This document shows, piece by piece, positions 37,171 through 48,929 of a stretch of 64,000 nucleotides of DNA. Source of the stretch: Agapetus fuscipes. Taxonomy: Eukaryota > Arthropoda > Insecta > Trichoptera > Glossosomatidae. Where the stretch lies: positions 12,188,170-12,252,169 of the forward strand of contig OX637361.1 in assembly GCA_951799405.1 (NCBI GenBank), in the 5' to 3' direction. The notes under the pieces are model-generated. The model did not search any database. It saw only the letters and a program-made list of their open reading frames with translations, and was not told the origin of the DNA. Both the position numbers and the translations under genes were made by a program. The first letter of the stretch is position 1, and the number at the start of each line of letters is the position of its first letter.

Positions 37171-39196
37171 TTACCAGAATTCATCAAAGTCATCTGTAGT
37201 GTGGAATCTTCTGCAAACAAAAATGTGAAAAGTAAACTTTAGAAGGAAATCCGGGCATTTAAAATATCCCTCGGCAATGTGCATCACCCATACTAATTCC
37301 CTATAATCAGGGTAATTTTGTTAGCTTACAGTATTTATTCAACACTCGTAGGTCAAAGATGGCACTAACAATTTCATATATTTTTAAATGAAATATCACT
37401 AAGAAATACACATTAATACTGATATTAATCATAGAAAATATCAATGTGAAATAATTGTGTAATTATTATTAAAGCTGAATTCCTTGCATATTTAAATGTA
37501 CTTGAATATACATCAAATTTTAACATTTTCATCAAATTGAAATATTTACTTTTTGTGTTTTATACTTTTTCCAGTTTTTCAGTATTTGTCTGTCGAAAGT
37601 TTAAATTTATGCATTTAAATTTTTAAGTAATTAAAAATGGACTTTCACTGTGTAAATAGATTTACACTTGAAAATATAATTAAATTAGTATCCATTTTAT
37701 AGTAGAATCTATTTTTTGTCTTCATCTACCAGAGACATAACCGTTCTGGGCTGGAAGTCTCATCACCACGGTAATTCTTACCTACCGAATATCGGTAATA
37801 TTTGTATGAAGACTAACCAGCTGTTCACTTGCGGACATCTTGGATTGACAGGTCTTCATACAAATATTACCAATATACCGTGATGAGACTTTCAGCCCAG
37901 GAATCATTAGTTTGTCAAAGTGTAAGCTCAACAGACGACCAAAATGTCTAAGAATAGCACCGATTGAGTCTAGCATGTACTGTATTTATGGCTGTACCTC
38001 CTGGTTGGGGGTGTGGCTACAGGGGAGCAGTGGGCGGAGTATGGCAGCCCTCCCCTCCCCCCCCTGAGGCCCCCGCAGCGCTGGCGTGTCTCACTGCGGG
38101 ACACCTGGCATAGCAGGGCGGCACACGAGCTGCTCAGCCGCTGGTTGAAGCTCTGAACAAGACATACTCAATGTTACATACATCACATTATGACTTATAC
38201 GGCCTGTTGCACCAACCTCCAATCAATATTTGATTGACACATCAAATTTGATTGCGTTATTCTGGGAAGGACCTCGGTTAAATATTTCTCGGAAGTGGAT
38301 TATAATATGATGGAATTTGAACAGGAAAGATGATGTACATCAGCTGATCTACGTATATGCAACCAAATTTTTTATTTGATTTTAATTTTGATTTATGTCT
38401 GATCGGAGTTCGGTGCAACAGGCCCATAAAAGATTAGGCTGTGATGCACATCTATTCAACACACTGGCTAGAAATAAAATCGCCAATGTCAAAAATAAAA
38501 AAGTTACCGTGTTTGAACATTGAAAATATTTGCGGCTTGTGGAAACCAAATGCCAGCAAATAAAAATAATAAAAGTAAATAGACATAGACAATAGACATA
38601 ATTTTTCCTCCAACATCAACTATGAAAGTGAATAATGGAAGCTTAAAACTTAATTAAAGAAACAGCCATGGACGTACCATGGGCAGGTGAAAAAATACCT
38701 GCATTGTTATCAAATTTTGTTCCTGAAATTTATTATGATTATTGTAAAAATAAATAGTACAGTGGACTGCACATGAGTTTATAGCATAAAATAAGGTTGT
38801 GATTAGGTCATCTTCAATTTTTAAAACTTGGCCCCCCCTAGTGATATAGATCCTGGGTATGCCCTTGGAAATAGCCATGTTTGGAGACAGAGGAAACCAT
38901 TGTAGAGCACAAGGCCCTCCTGATTCATTAAGTGATTGCTGATCTTTGTAGAATCTTTTGATATTATGATCTCTCGGAATGATGGGCACTGCTATATAAT
39001 GTGGATCAGATGACAGATTAAAGGAATTTAAACACAAGCAAGAGGAATAGCTCACCGGCAAGCAGGATCCCTTCATCTCCCGCAGGTCTATCTTCCTGAA
39101 CAAGTCACACAGCACCAGCTCCGGCAGGGAGGGGCAGCGGGGACTGAAGATCAGCTCCAGGATTTCCACCACCTGGGAGATAGCGGAAAATTACTG

Positions 39197-39259
<63 letters not shown>

Positions 39260-42200
39260 AACACAACAGCACATACAAAGCATAAACTCGCAAAAGAATG
39301 AAAAGAAAAATATTTTAAGGCCAATAACAGGTTTCGTTAACTTAAAAATTTCAAAGATACAAACAATCCATATCTACAAATAGCAATATGAAGAGAAAAA
39401 AATAAACAAAATAACAAGGTTTAAAATAAAACACAAGAAAAAAAACCAACTAACAACAAATAATCAGAAAAAAACAACTAACAGATTGACAAACGATGAA
39501 CAAATGAAATTAAACACTCGTAGCACATTGCAGACTTCAATGGACAGCATCAATACAAGGACAATCTTCATCCTCAACCTTCTCTGGTTCATCCCAAGGA
39601 AATTGGCCTCTGCCAATATTTTCCATGCCTTTGACCGGTCCGTAGTCTAGTGCTTAACACCTCTGACTAAAGGGAAGGTTGTGGGTTGGAATCCTGGCGG
39701 AGCACAAAAAAATATTTACCATCTATATTTTCCTATATGCTCTTCGCTGGGTGAAAAATTCATATACCTTTACCACAGACCGGTCATAAAAGGTCCATCC
39801 AGCCTTACAGCAACTGGGTCTAGCTGGAGTATTGGCGCTTTGTAGTGACGGCCAAGCTCGTTAACATCTCTGCGGCACTACAACAACTGTCATTGACCCC
39901 TAAAGTCTCTGAAATCTAGAGAGTCTCCTGCACAGGATTTCTTAAAAAAAATACATCACCTGTGGATACTTGTCGAGGTCTAGTTGCAGGTGTCCCTTAG
40001 TGGGTACGGGAGAGTCAAGCTCGTAGCCCGCACTCATCTCAAACAGCAGGTGTCCCAGGGAGAGCACCTCAGGCACTCCCCCCACAGACTGCCGGCTGTT
40101 CAGCGACTCGGAGAGAGCTGAGGGGCGCACGCGCATGCCCAGCAAGGTGTTCTCTAGACCTGTTATCCTGGACACATGAAAACAGTCTCAGATATGCATG
40201 TCTGCTAGAACATACTAATGTAAGAAAATTCAGAAGCCTAAAATGTATTATATTAAGTTTTAAATTATCACTTTTACTTTCATGACCGGCGTTGAATAAT
40301 AAATTATTTTGGAAAATACTTATTTACATAGTTTTATGATTTTAGTTGGGGTTCTCTTTAAATTAAACTGCATTAATTTAACCACCTGATGATGCCAACG
40401 GATGTTGCGAAACCGGTTGTGGAATTAAAATATACTCATAGTAATCGTAAACAAAGTTGTTTTCATTTTTTATCTTTTAAGATGAACGATTACAAAGTTA
40501 ATGCCTCTGCAATCAATTAAACTGCAATTATTTATTTTAACAGAATTTATTTTACACGGTTTGGTTCACAATTTACAATCACTGCTTATTGGTCTTCACG
40601 GCAAAATGCTCAGAGCGACTAATCCACTGATGCCCTTTGCAGTCCATATATATATAGGTACAAAAGGGATCATTCTTGCATATTCCAGATCATTCAATCT
40701 CTTGCTCATACCAGACCGCCGTTCTATGTACTTTGCTACTACCATCATACCTAGAGCCAGATTGTTATACCAGCATGATTAGAATCACATATGCACTAAT
40801 ACTACCATACACTCGTTACAATAGTTTCCTTTATTTTTTGAAAGACTATAGACATTAAAATGCTTTTTACGAAGAAGCTCCTTGTCACTCACCTTGCGAC
40901 TCCATTTTGCACGATGACATTTCCGCTGTGCAGATGCCTGTAGGGGGGGAAGCCCCTCTCGGTGAGGAACATGAGCCCCTCCAGCAGCTGGCGCCCCAGC
41001 CTGCCCACCTGCCACAGGGGCAGGCCACTGCCCACACTGCACTCGTGCTTGCGATGCCACTGCTCACGCCACCCTGTCTGGAAAGTCACAAAAAAAATTA
41101 AAAAAATAGCTGGAGCAGTGTTCTCTTATCATGTGTAATTTAGAAAACAAATCAGCCTGATCTATGTGCATATATAGTGCTATCTATTGAGATCTGCTCA
41201 AATCAAAAACAAAAAGAGGGTGCATAATAATATTTTAAATTGGGATGTATTTAAATCAGTTCATCTCAATCGTCGTGCAGAGTTGGTGCCTTCAGTTCTC
41301 CCACAATGGTTCATTTAATATCCGACTGGCTTCGACTGAAGTGGAATAACCACTTCAGTTCTGTCAAACGTTGCAGTTGTGTACAGTGTAGTCATACAAA
41401 ACATGTTTTTACGTGGCAAATTTTACGTTTTCTTTCTTTCTCGATTTTGTGTTTTGACACCCAATAACAACACATGCCATAATGTCTTAAAATAATGCCT
41501 TTTTCCTTTAAAATTTGTCAATTTTATCGATCACAAGATTTATACCGCATGCGTCTATGTTCGGACTGCTCCGGGCATAGTACGCACGCGACAATGCTGC
41601 CACCTTTCTAGAAACATTTTAACATTAGTCCGAGTTTTTTTGTATACATGGAAATGCAACTGTGAAGCTCTTTGCTCCCTTTCTTACCCAGAACTATTTT
41701 CGTAAGAAAGTTGAAACAGATATAGATTGTAATGTATATTTTCGTTGAAATAATTTCTAGTCCACAGATATCATAAGTCAATGGATAATACCTTGATTGC
41801 AGTTAGACAGTACAACGTCTGTACAAATCTAGTAAAAAATAACATGTAACTGCCTTACTTTGTAAATGAGGTCCTTGAGGCTGCCTTTAGGGTTGAAGGG
41901 AATGATGGCCAGAGCGTGTCCCGAGTAGAAGGCCACATCCAGGATGGGGTAGATGTAGGGATGGTGCAGCGCCCGGAACAGCTCCAGGATGATATCCCGG
42001 GACTGGGCGGAGACGTCCAGGGGGCACTTGTTGCTTAATGGAACCTACAAATATCAACAAAACTAATGCATTCATTCACCATAGAGGATGTTTCAAAATT
42101 TTCGCAAATCGTAAACATCACACATAATATGAGACTATGGTCCTAGCAACCAATTACAAAATTCTTCCCCAATATTTGACTTAGCCGAGCAGCAGTGTTG

Positions 42201-45200
42201 CAAATACTGATCCAGCAAACCCGCGCCTGTAGAACGTCAGCTACACCATTCATATTTATTGCTTGGAAACTTTTTTGTTTATTGCAAATCTTCCTGTGGA
42301 CCGCAGACCACTAGTAAGGAAGCGCTGACCAATAAATACTGACTTTTAAATATTATGTCGCAACTTTGTTGTGTATAGACTTTGTTCAAAGTCCATTACA
42401 AGCGAAAATCAGTACCTACCTACTTACCTAGAGCCAAATCACAAATATATGTAGTTCAAGAAAAATTAAAATGAATGTGGTCATACCAAGGTGAGAAGTC
42501 TTTCAGTTTTGATGGAGCAGTCCTTCACAGCAAACCAGTGCTTGTCAGGGCGTGAACCAATGTCGTTCAGCTGGGAGATAAACTCGTATCTGAAACAGAT
42601 GAAAAATGCAGTCAAATTCATTTATAGCGTTCAAGGAAATAGCAAGATCACCACTATAATGAGCGATTGCTTACGGATTAATTAGTTTGGGCTTATTTTC
42701 ATAGAAACGTGTTTAGATATAACGGGTTTACTTCATGGATATAATGTCCAAATAATATTTTGAGCAAGTAAATAAAAACACAAAGTTTACGATTTACAAA
42801 AGAAAAAACAATCTATATAATAATGCCATTTACAAAACGAAAAAAGCTACCTGACTATTTGAAACTAAATATATTTAGTTATTACATACAATCTGCAATA
42901 ATTTAAATATTGTGAGTATTGATCAGTTGGTTTTTAACAAAGTATTTGATTGATTTTAAAAAATGTAATTTGTCATGTATGTTCCTTGACTTATAGGTTG
43001 GTATGCGGCTGACCACCCATGCTGTAAAAAATGGTTCACTTTGCCAATGTCACCCCTGTTTTAGGGAAGGACGGCAAGAGTTGCAGGGTGTATGCCCATT
43101 TGAGATTTGGTTTTTATGTTGTAGGTTCACATGAGGCATGTGCAAGCGCGAACTTGTACGTGTCTGGTTGTGAGAATGCATGTAATGTGAATCTCCAATG
43201 TAACATATCTTTGCAACTTAGATTAGATTAGATTAGATTTGTGATTTCACAGAAGGAATGACCATGAGAATGAGGATTATCATTATGATTTGTTCTTCTA
43301 ATTAAACGCGTGGAAGGAACCTTGAAGTTTTACTTATGTAATGTACTGAGTAAAGAAAATATATACCTTGTTGAGTTTCCTAGATACTCCATGCAGATGT
43401 TGCAAGCCGCTGACTTCTCAATATTGCGCTCTCCATCTCTGAAATCATATAAGCTTATTGATTGTTTAGCAAATTATGTTCATTTGAGGTTTGGATTTTA
43501 TTTGTAAGTACACAATCAGCATTTGTAAGCGCGAACTACACGTGTTTGTTTATGGGCATACATCTGAGAGCTTTGAATGAATAAATCCTTGCAACTTAGA
43601 TTACAGATTAAAGATTATAGATTGTCATCATAAGGCTGATTGCAGTGAATCCAGAAATTTTATTTTGTTTTATTTATAAACGGAGATGATAGTCCAATTA
43701 CATAATTTTATGACAAGGTATATGAAAGAAGTATGTAAGGATAGAAAGAAATGGCGGTTGATCTGTAATGTTGGCGGCTAGGGTTTATTAAAGTGAAATT
43801 GGTTTTATGATTTAGTTTTTTTTTGGTGTCCATGTAGGTATATATTGTTATTTGTTGATTTAAAAAAATGTAATTTGTCATGTATTTTCCTTGACTTATA
43901 GGTTGGTATGCGGCTGACCACCCATACTATAAAAAAAAATGGTTCACTTTGCCAATGTCACCCCTGTTTCAGGGAAGGACGGCAAGAGTTGCAGGGCTTA
44001 TGTTCATTTGATATTGTAGGCCCACATGCGGCATGTGTTATCGCAAAATTATACATGTCTGCTTGTGGGAATGCATTTAATATAAATCTTAAATGATATA
44101 TATCTTTGCAGCTTAGATTAGATTAGATTAATTTAGAAAGAATAACAAAGAAAGAAAAAAATTCAAAGATTTTTATTTAATAATAGCACAGTCAAATAAG
44201 TACCTATACTTTCCTCAGCAAAACAAAGCTCTACGAAATTCAGATAGGCTCATGCCGCATAAATCTAGATGAGAGGAAGAATTTAAAAGACGACACATTC
44301 TGTTAATAGGAGAATATAGTAGCCTAAATTTGAAGTATGAAAGTTGAGGGAGAGCAATTCATTTTTTCTAAATCTTCGCGTTGGAACATTTAATTTGATA
44401 CATTGTAAAAGATAAGGTGAGTCGAAAATACTATTAATGATTTTATAAATACATATGAGTTGAGCATGTTGTCGGCGTGTTGCTAAAGATGAAATGCCCA
44501 GGGTGTTCTCTATGTCTTCATAGTCATACTTCAATTTAAATTGTTTTGTTATTAACCATTGATCAATATCGAATAGTATTTAGTTAGATATCAGTGTTTT
44601 ACCATATAACAGTATTATTGTCAACGACGTTACCATGTTGAAAGCACCGGTTCCCATTGATCACCGAAGTTAAGCAACATTGGGCGCGGACAGTACTTGG
44701 ATGGGTAACCGCTCAGGTACACCGCGTGTCGTTGGCATCTTGGACCGGTCCGTAGTCCGTAGAGGCAACACTTCGGACTCGTAAATGGAAGGTTGTGGAT
44801 TCGGATCCCGGCGGAGCACAAAATATACCATTTATATTTCGAATGTGCTCTTCGCTGGGTTGAAAAATTCATAAACTTTTACCAAAGACCGGTCACTGAT
44901 AGGTCCATCCAACCTTACAACAACTGGGTCTTGCTTGAGAATTGGCGCTTTCTACAGCGACGACCAAGCTCGCAGAGGGCTCTTGAGGTGTGATACACAC
45001 AAAAACAGCGCTCACCAAATAAATCATCCTAATATTATTATTATTATTATTATTATATGTAAAAAAAATGAAACATAACATAAAAACATTTTTTATTTTA
45101 TAGTTCTCATTGCCTGGGCTGGAAGTCTCATCACCACGGTAATTCTTACCTCCCGAATATCGGTAATATTTAAATGACGACTAATCAGCTGTTCACTTGC

Positions 45201-47399
45201 GGCCATCTTGGATTGGCAGGTCTTCATACAAATATTACCGATATTCGGTAGGTAAGAATTACCCTGGTGATGAGACTTCCAGCCCTGGAAACTTATCATA
45301 ACAAGACCTTGCTGACGCTGGCTCTTTACGCTTTTGGAATGAGGGTTACCTTAACATGGAGCTGCTTTCCTCTACAGGAGATCCCCTGAGGGAGCCGCTG
45401 GGACTGCTGATGATGGACTTGTTGAACAGCAGCTTGGCCAGGTTGTCGATTTTCTGTGTGACTAGCGGCGCCTTCTCCCCCCCTCCTCCCCCACTGCAGG
45501 TGCTGCCCTCCTCTGCAAACATCGTCATTACCCGCTTTATGTAAACATATCCTTAAGTCTTCTTTTGTATAAGATTGAGGTTAAAAACATATTATGGGCC
45601 TGTTGCACCAACCTACAATCAATATTTGATTGACACATCAAATTTGATTGCTTAATTCTGGTAGGGACCTCAGTTAAATATTTCTGGAAAGTGGGTAATA
45701 ATATGATAGAATTTGAACACAAAATGATGATAATGATTTCTTTATATCGCCGTTTCGTGATGTAGCACTCCAAGGGCGCTTGTGCAAATGGTGCCAGAAA
45801 TTTGGTTGTCTTCAGTGCTTTACTAACGATGACATCACATAGCCAAGGGATATTTTGAATGTTCGTACTTTGTAAGTACCTGCGCTAAATAAAAGTTAAT
45901 CAAATGAAATTCATCACGCTAAGACAGTAAAGTTTTCAATCGATATGAAGCTTTTCTCTAATTTTTTGATGCGAGTAATTTGAAAGGATTAAAAGAGTAC
46001 AAACCAATGAAAGATAATTTGTAAATTATTTTAGAGCAATACTTAGATACTTAATTTTCATTTTGTACTTTAAAATATCTAAATATATTTTTTATTTAAA
46101 AAAAATAGATTTGTGGAAAGGTATGCAATCCACCAACCTATTTTGCCTGGCCAGTTGTCTTCATGCGAAAGCAGAAGCTTGTGTGCATGCGACGGCTTCT
46201 GTTGAACCAGGGTCGATGTTATCGTCGCGGGATTCGAACCAACGTTATCCGGTTTCAAATAACCCGACTTGATCCTCGGGGCTTTAACACCAACAATATA
46301 TTATCATACATTATTCTTTGGTTTATGTTTTATGCAATAATGGAGAAAAAGCAACCCAGCCTAGTGATCTCAGAATTTTGTTGTTTATGGAATTTGTTCC
46401 AAGTTCATTAAGCCACTAAGGTCCTTAGCTTTTCTTGATCTTATTCCTCATTGCTGAGGGTTGTGACCCTTGTGGAAGTAATCACTCTTCTCTAGTTCTC
46501 TCTTGATTGAGCTGCGCACATGCTCCAATCACCGAGGTGCTTGCAGCTGACTTCACTTGATCGGTTTGTCATGTGGAGGATCTTCCCCTTCCTCTCTATT
46601 TCTCCAGGTTACCAATCACAATTTGAATGTTGTTCACAACACGTTCACACAACATAGTCGTTCCAAGCTTTCCTTGTTGCCATGGATAATTATCCGGCAA
46701 GGTCATAACAACATGTAGCAAAAAAGAATAGTAAGCCTCTTCCCTAGCAATGCGGCCAAGTGACGTCATAATTTTTTATCTATGTCACTTGTGCAGACCC
46801 CATTCACATGAGCCAATTCTATATATAATCTAAGTTGCAAGGATATATTAACATCCAAAGCTCATATCAAATGCATGCCCACAAAAAATGTTTGCGCTTA
46901 CAAATGCTGAATTTGTACTAGCCATAGAGTGGTACTTACAAATTAAAATCCAAACCTTAAATGAACGTAAGCCCTGAAACTTTTGCTGACTTTCCCTGAA
47001 ACAGGGGTGACATTGGCAAAGTGAACAATTTTTTACAGTATGGTGGTCAGCCTCATACCAACCTGTAAGTCAAGTGAGGTTGAAAAATAAAGCAGAAGTT
47101 CATGGGTGTACTTAGCAAGATTGTGTATTTTTTTATGATAATTCAATATACGTACCTTCGCTTTCATTCTCCGTCGACACAGATCTGGACCCGAAGGCAG
47201 CTCTGCGATTGGCCGCCGCGATGGAACTGGGATTCAGTTCCGCAGCGCTCTGAGCGCGGCGACAGGCCGGCTTGCGCTTCTTCCTGAAGCTGCTCCGGCC
47301 CACTCTCTCCTGGTAGAACCTGTCGTGGCCCGTGGTCTCAGGTTCCTTCTGCTCTTTGCCCTCAGCGTGCCGATTCATTGTTTGATAAAGGTTGAACAT
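37171..47399 (-). CDS. slob: Slob/PXK-type pseudokinase (slowpoke-binding protein-like), 490 aa
   Basis: Ten exons join in phase on the minus strand: 47399-47156, 45512-45350, 43438-43367, 42589-42487, 42044-41859, 41077-40893, 40167-39960, 39172-39056, 38152-37998 and 37210-37171. The N-terminus is basic and Ser-rich (VGRSSFRKKRKPACRR), with a Gly run from exon 2. A kinase-like fold follows from about residue 160 (YEFISQLNDIGSRPDKHWFAVKD, LFRALHHPYIYPILDVAFYSGHALAIIPF). The catalytic loop reads RHLHSGNVIVQNG (304-315), without the catalytic Asp, and the DFG position reads TGLEN (320-324). It is therefore probably catalytically inactive, as reported for Slob/PXK relatives. Slob of Drosophila binds the Slowpoke calcium-activated potassium channel and modulates neuronal excitability. 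The C-terminus ends DDFDEFW. Further 5' exons or alternative starts are possible. The Slob name is from recalled family features, not a search. Confidence 0.85.
37748..37898. repeat. Palindromic MITE (family P) in Slob-like intron 9
   Basis: A copy with part of the right arm missing, as in the 9405-9552 copy. The two also share the downstream 60 bp (CAGGAATCATTAGTTTGTCA), so they derive from a common larger repeat or duplication. Confidence 0.85.
39202..39630 (-). repeat. Retroposed sequence with 53-nt poly(A), minus strand
   Basis: An uninterrupted run of 53 T (39202-39254) is the poly(A) of a minus-strand retroposed piece. Its upstream end (near 39600) reads RSKAWKILAEANFLG in one frame and an acidic DEPEKVEDEDCPC stretch with a stop in another. 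It probably is the 3' end of a LINE or a processed transcript. SINE-A begins directly at its other side. Confidence 0.55.
39631..39948 (+). mobile_element. SINE-A with Jockey-type poly(A) tail
   Basis: A tRNA-like head and body to GGCCAAGCTCG, then TTAACATCTCTGCGGCACTA ... GAGTCTCCTGCACAGGATTT and poly(A). The tail is the 3' end of the Jockey-like LINE at 61385-62750 and differs from the (ATT)n tail of the other copies. Confidence 0.88.
40380..40450 (+). repeat. Retroelement 3'-end motif
   Basis: CACCTGATGATGCCAACGGA and TTGCGAAACCGG resemble the hammerhead-like CTGATGA...GAAA arrangement seen in ends of Penelope-like elements, but the 10.1-11.1 base pair is missing. It is treated as a degraded repeat end. 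Confidence 0.35.
41345..41750 (+). repeat. Unclassified dispersed repeat, copy 1
   Basis: It shares, in inverted orientation, GTCATACAAAACATGTTTTT, GTTTTGACACCCAAT, CATGCCATAATGTCTTAAAA, ATGCCGG-type and GCAACTGTGAAG segments with 50730-51060. A weak part-copy lies at 57385-57440. Confidence 0.7.
42960..43240 (+). repeat. Family R LINE 3'-UTR fragment in Slob-like intron 3
   Basis: Close to the 58.6-kb parent (both have TTCACATGAGGCATGTGCAA and AATGTAACATATCTTTGC), ending in repeated TTAGA. It is among the youngest copies. Confidence 0.85.
43470..43620 (+). repeat. Family R fragment
   Basis: GTTCATTTGAGGTTTGGATT to CAACTTAGATTACAG, in the intron just upstream (minus-strand sense) of Slob-like exon 3. 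Confidence 0.75.
43720..44131 (+). repeat. Family R LINE, ORF end plus complete 3' UTR
   Basis: It includes the last LINE codons (GAAGTATGTAAGGATAGAAA, then TGGCGG and the stop) and continues without a break through the 3' UTR to the terminal TTAGATT repeats. It shows that the common repeat is the 3' UTR of this LINE family. Confidence 0.88.
44190..44619 (-). mobile_element. LINE ORF2 C-terminal fragment, frameshifted
   Basis: The minus frame shows SSLATRRQHAQLICIYKI, then LNVPTRRFRKNELLSLNF. After a frameshift near 44325 it continues YSPINRMCRLLN to a stop near 44213. This is the terminal pattern of CR1-like LINE ORFs. Confidence 0.72.
44620..45058 (+). mobile_element. 5S-tRNA chimeric SINE-A, copy 1
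   Basis: 44620-44739 is 5S rRNA-derived: GTCAACGACGTTACCATG, GATCACCGAAGTTAAGCAAC (5S box A region), TTGGATGGGTAACCG (intermediate element) and ACACCGCGTGTCGTTGGC (box C and 3' end). It runs straight into the tRNA-like module (CGGTCCGTAGTC ... GGATTCGGATCCCGGCGGAG), the SINE-A body, GACCAAGCTCG, CAGAGGGCTCTTG and an (ATT)n tail. It has two sets of internal pol III promoter elements. Confidence 0.9.
45116..45285. repeat. Palindromic MITE (family P), 170 bp
   Basis: A complete copy flanked by CCTGG on the left and CTGG on the right, in Slob-like intron 2, 65 bp from exon 2. Confidence 0.88.
45731..45800 (-). repeat. L2/CR1-like 3' tail
   Basis: Minus-strand AAGCGCCCTTGGAGTGC...CGAAACGGCG. It lies next to GGGCCTGTTGCACCAACCT, a short repeat also present at 38201-38220. 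Confidence 0.5.
46120..46290 (-). repeat. Possible third tRNA-like SINE
   Basis: On the minus strand GTTGGTGTTAAAGCCCC ... GGTTCGAATCCCGCG gives a B-box in tRNA-like context. No other copy is in the window, so it is a weak call. Confidence 0.35.
46805..47075 (-). repeat. Family R LINE 3'-UTR fragment
   Basis: From TAATCTAAGTTGCAAGGATA to GGTCAGCCTCATACCAACC. It lies within 80 bp of the Slob-like exon 1 donor. Confidence 0.8.
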
Positions 47400-48139
47400 C
47401 TTGCTTCACACTATTTCACATCAGTCTCCAGCTTAAATCTCACCTAAGCTTTTCTCGAAAATTTCTTATTCCAGAAAATTTGTGTAATAAATATGTAAAT
47501 ATATAAATGCTCTACAGCAGAAAGGAACTGGAAAAAGCTTACACTTTATAATCAGAAGGGATATTTAGTTTATATGGATTTAAGTTTATTTATATTTACT
47601 TTATATATTTCTGCTGAGGACTTTTGATTTACCTTCTCAATCACCCAATTCAGCTCCAATTTGCTAAGTAAACTTCATCTCTACTTATGCAGTGAAAATA
47701 ATGGTAATTTTGGAAAACAATTCGATATTTTTACTAATATTGATAATATCACAATGGGTAAAAAGCATTCCAAATCACTTAAAGTTAAAATAAATTAATG
47801 TTTTTATTTATTCACAATTAGTTTGATTATAATTTGTTGGAATAAAGAGTGAGTGTACATTGTTTAGCGAGGCATCGCGCAGTACTAAGTATTGTTTTAA
47901 TTAATTAACGAGGACGTGTTGTGGCAGAAGCACAAACTGGAGCGAGCGCCACAGAGCATAACAAGATTAGTAATTAACTCGGCAAGTACGGCCTGATCAG
48001 GTACTGTCACAGTATACAGGGGGCTCTTGTAAGCTTTCCGATTCATTGAATTTTAATCACATTTTCTTTAACGAAAAACTGTATTTGTTTTTTGAATAGA
48101 ACTTCAGTGTACAAGTTTAAATATTATTATTTTTATAAT
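47400..48139. other. Upstream region of the Slob-like gene
   Basis: A GC-richer island at about 47860-48035, with GAGGCATCGCGCAGTAC and GGAGCGAGCGCCACAG, stands out from AT-rich surroundings. It is a reasonable place for the promoter, but no TATA or clear initiator is seen. Confidence 0.35.
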
Positions 48140-48680
48140 CTATTCTAATCTAAGTTGCTAGTATATGTAACATTGAGGATTTAAATAATATGCATTTTCA
48201 CAAGCAGATGCGTTCACGCTTAAACATGCCACATGTGGACTTACAATATAAAAACCCACGTCTCAAATGAACATACACCCTACATCTCTTGCCGATCTTC
48301 CCTGAAGCAGGGGTGACATTGGCAAAGTGAACCACTTTCTACAGTATGGATGGTCAGCCGCATACCAACCTATAAGTCAAGAAACATGTAAACTTATAAA
48401 GTTAATAAAAAAGGAGTTGGAATGGAGTTAAAAAAAATCTTGGCGGGCAGACATCACAGGTTTATATGATAAGGGCACTTAGCAGACTATAATCTAAGTT
48501 GCACAGATATATCAACATTCGTGATTCCTAGATATATAATGCACCCCCACACGTGTAAGATCGTGCTTACACATGTGCACTTCCAAAGTAAAACATCAAA
48601 TGATAAAGGAAGATAAAGCCTGCAACTTTTGCTGCCTTTCTCTGAAATAGGGTGACTTGTCTTTTGGTAGAGGCGTATGG
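48140..48680 (-). repeat. Two family R fragments
   Basis: 48140-48390 (ends GGTCAGCCGCATACCAACC) and 48490-48680 (more diverged), both minus strand. Confidence 0.75.
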
Positions 48681-48810
48681 TTTATTTCAACCCACTTAAA
48701 AGCATCTGTGAAAAATAAATGATATTTTTACGCTCCGCCAGGAATCAAACTCACTACCTTCCGATTACGAGGCCGTAGACTAGAACCAGTAGACTAAAGA
48801 CTGGTCAAAT
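48681..48810 (-). repeat. SINE-A partial copy
   Basis: TTTTACGCTCCGCCAGGAAT and ACTACCTTCCGATTACGAG correspond to the tRNA-like head on the minus strand. The sequence is degraded. Confidence 0.6.
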
Positions 48811-48929
48811 AAATGTAAACTCTGCAACTCTTGAGTTTTGCTGCCTTTTTCCTGAAACAGGGGTGGCCTCATACCAATATAGGTCAGGCATATCAAATAT
48901 GCAGCCCGTCAACACACAGGTTACAGTGT

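Noticed and set aside
38654..39172. 172-residue frame extending past Slob-like exon 8
   Set aside because: A GT donor after LREMKGSCLP and in-phase downstream exons show that the part below 39056 is intron read-through.
39500..39600. Acidic C-terminus (DEPEKVEDEDCPC) as a host exon
   Set aside because: It sits upstream of a 53-nt poly(A) on the same strand with no splice sites, so a retroposed copy is more likely.
40380..40450. Hammerhead ribozyme
   Set aside because: CTGATGA and GAAA are present in order, but stem II does not close next to the core and stems I and III cannot be drawn.
44620..44739. Genuine 5S rRNA gene
   Set aside because: It is diverged from 5S in several stem positions, lacks a T-run terminator and continues into a SINE. 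The same structure recurs at 56431.
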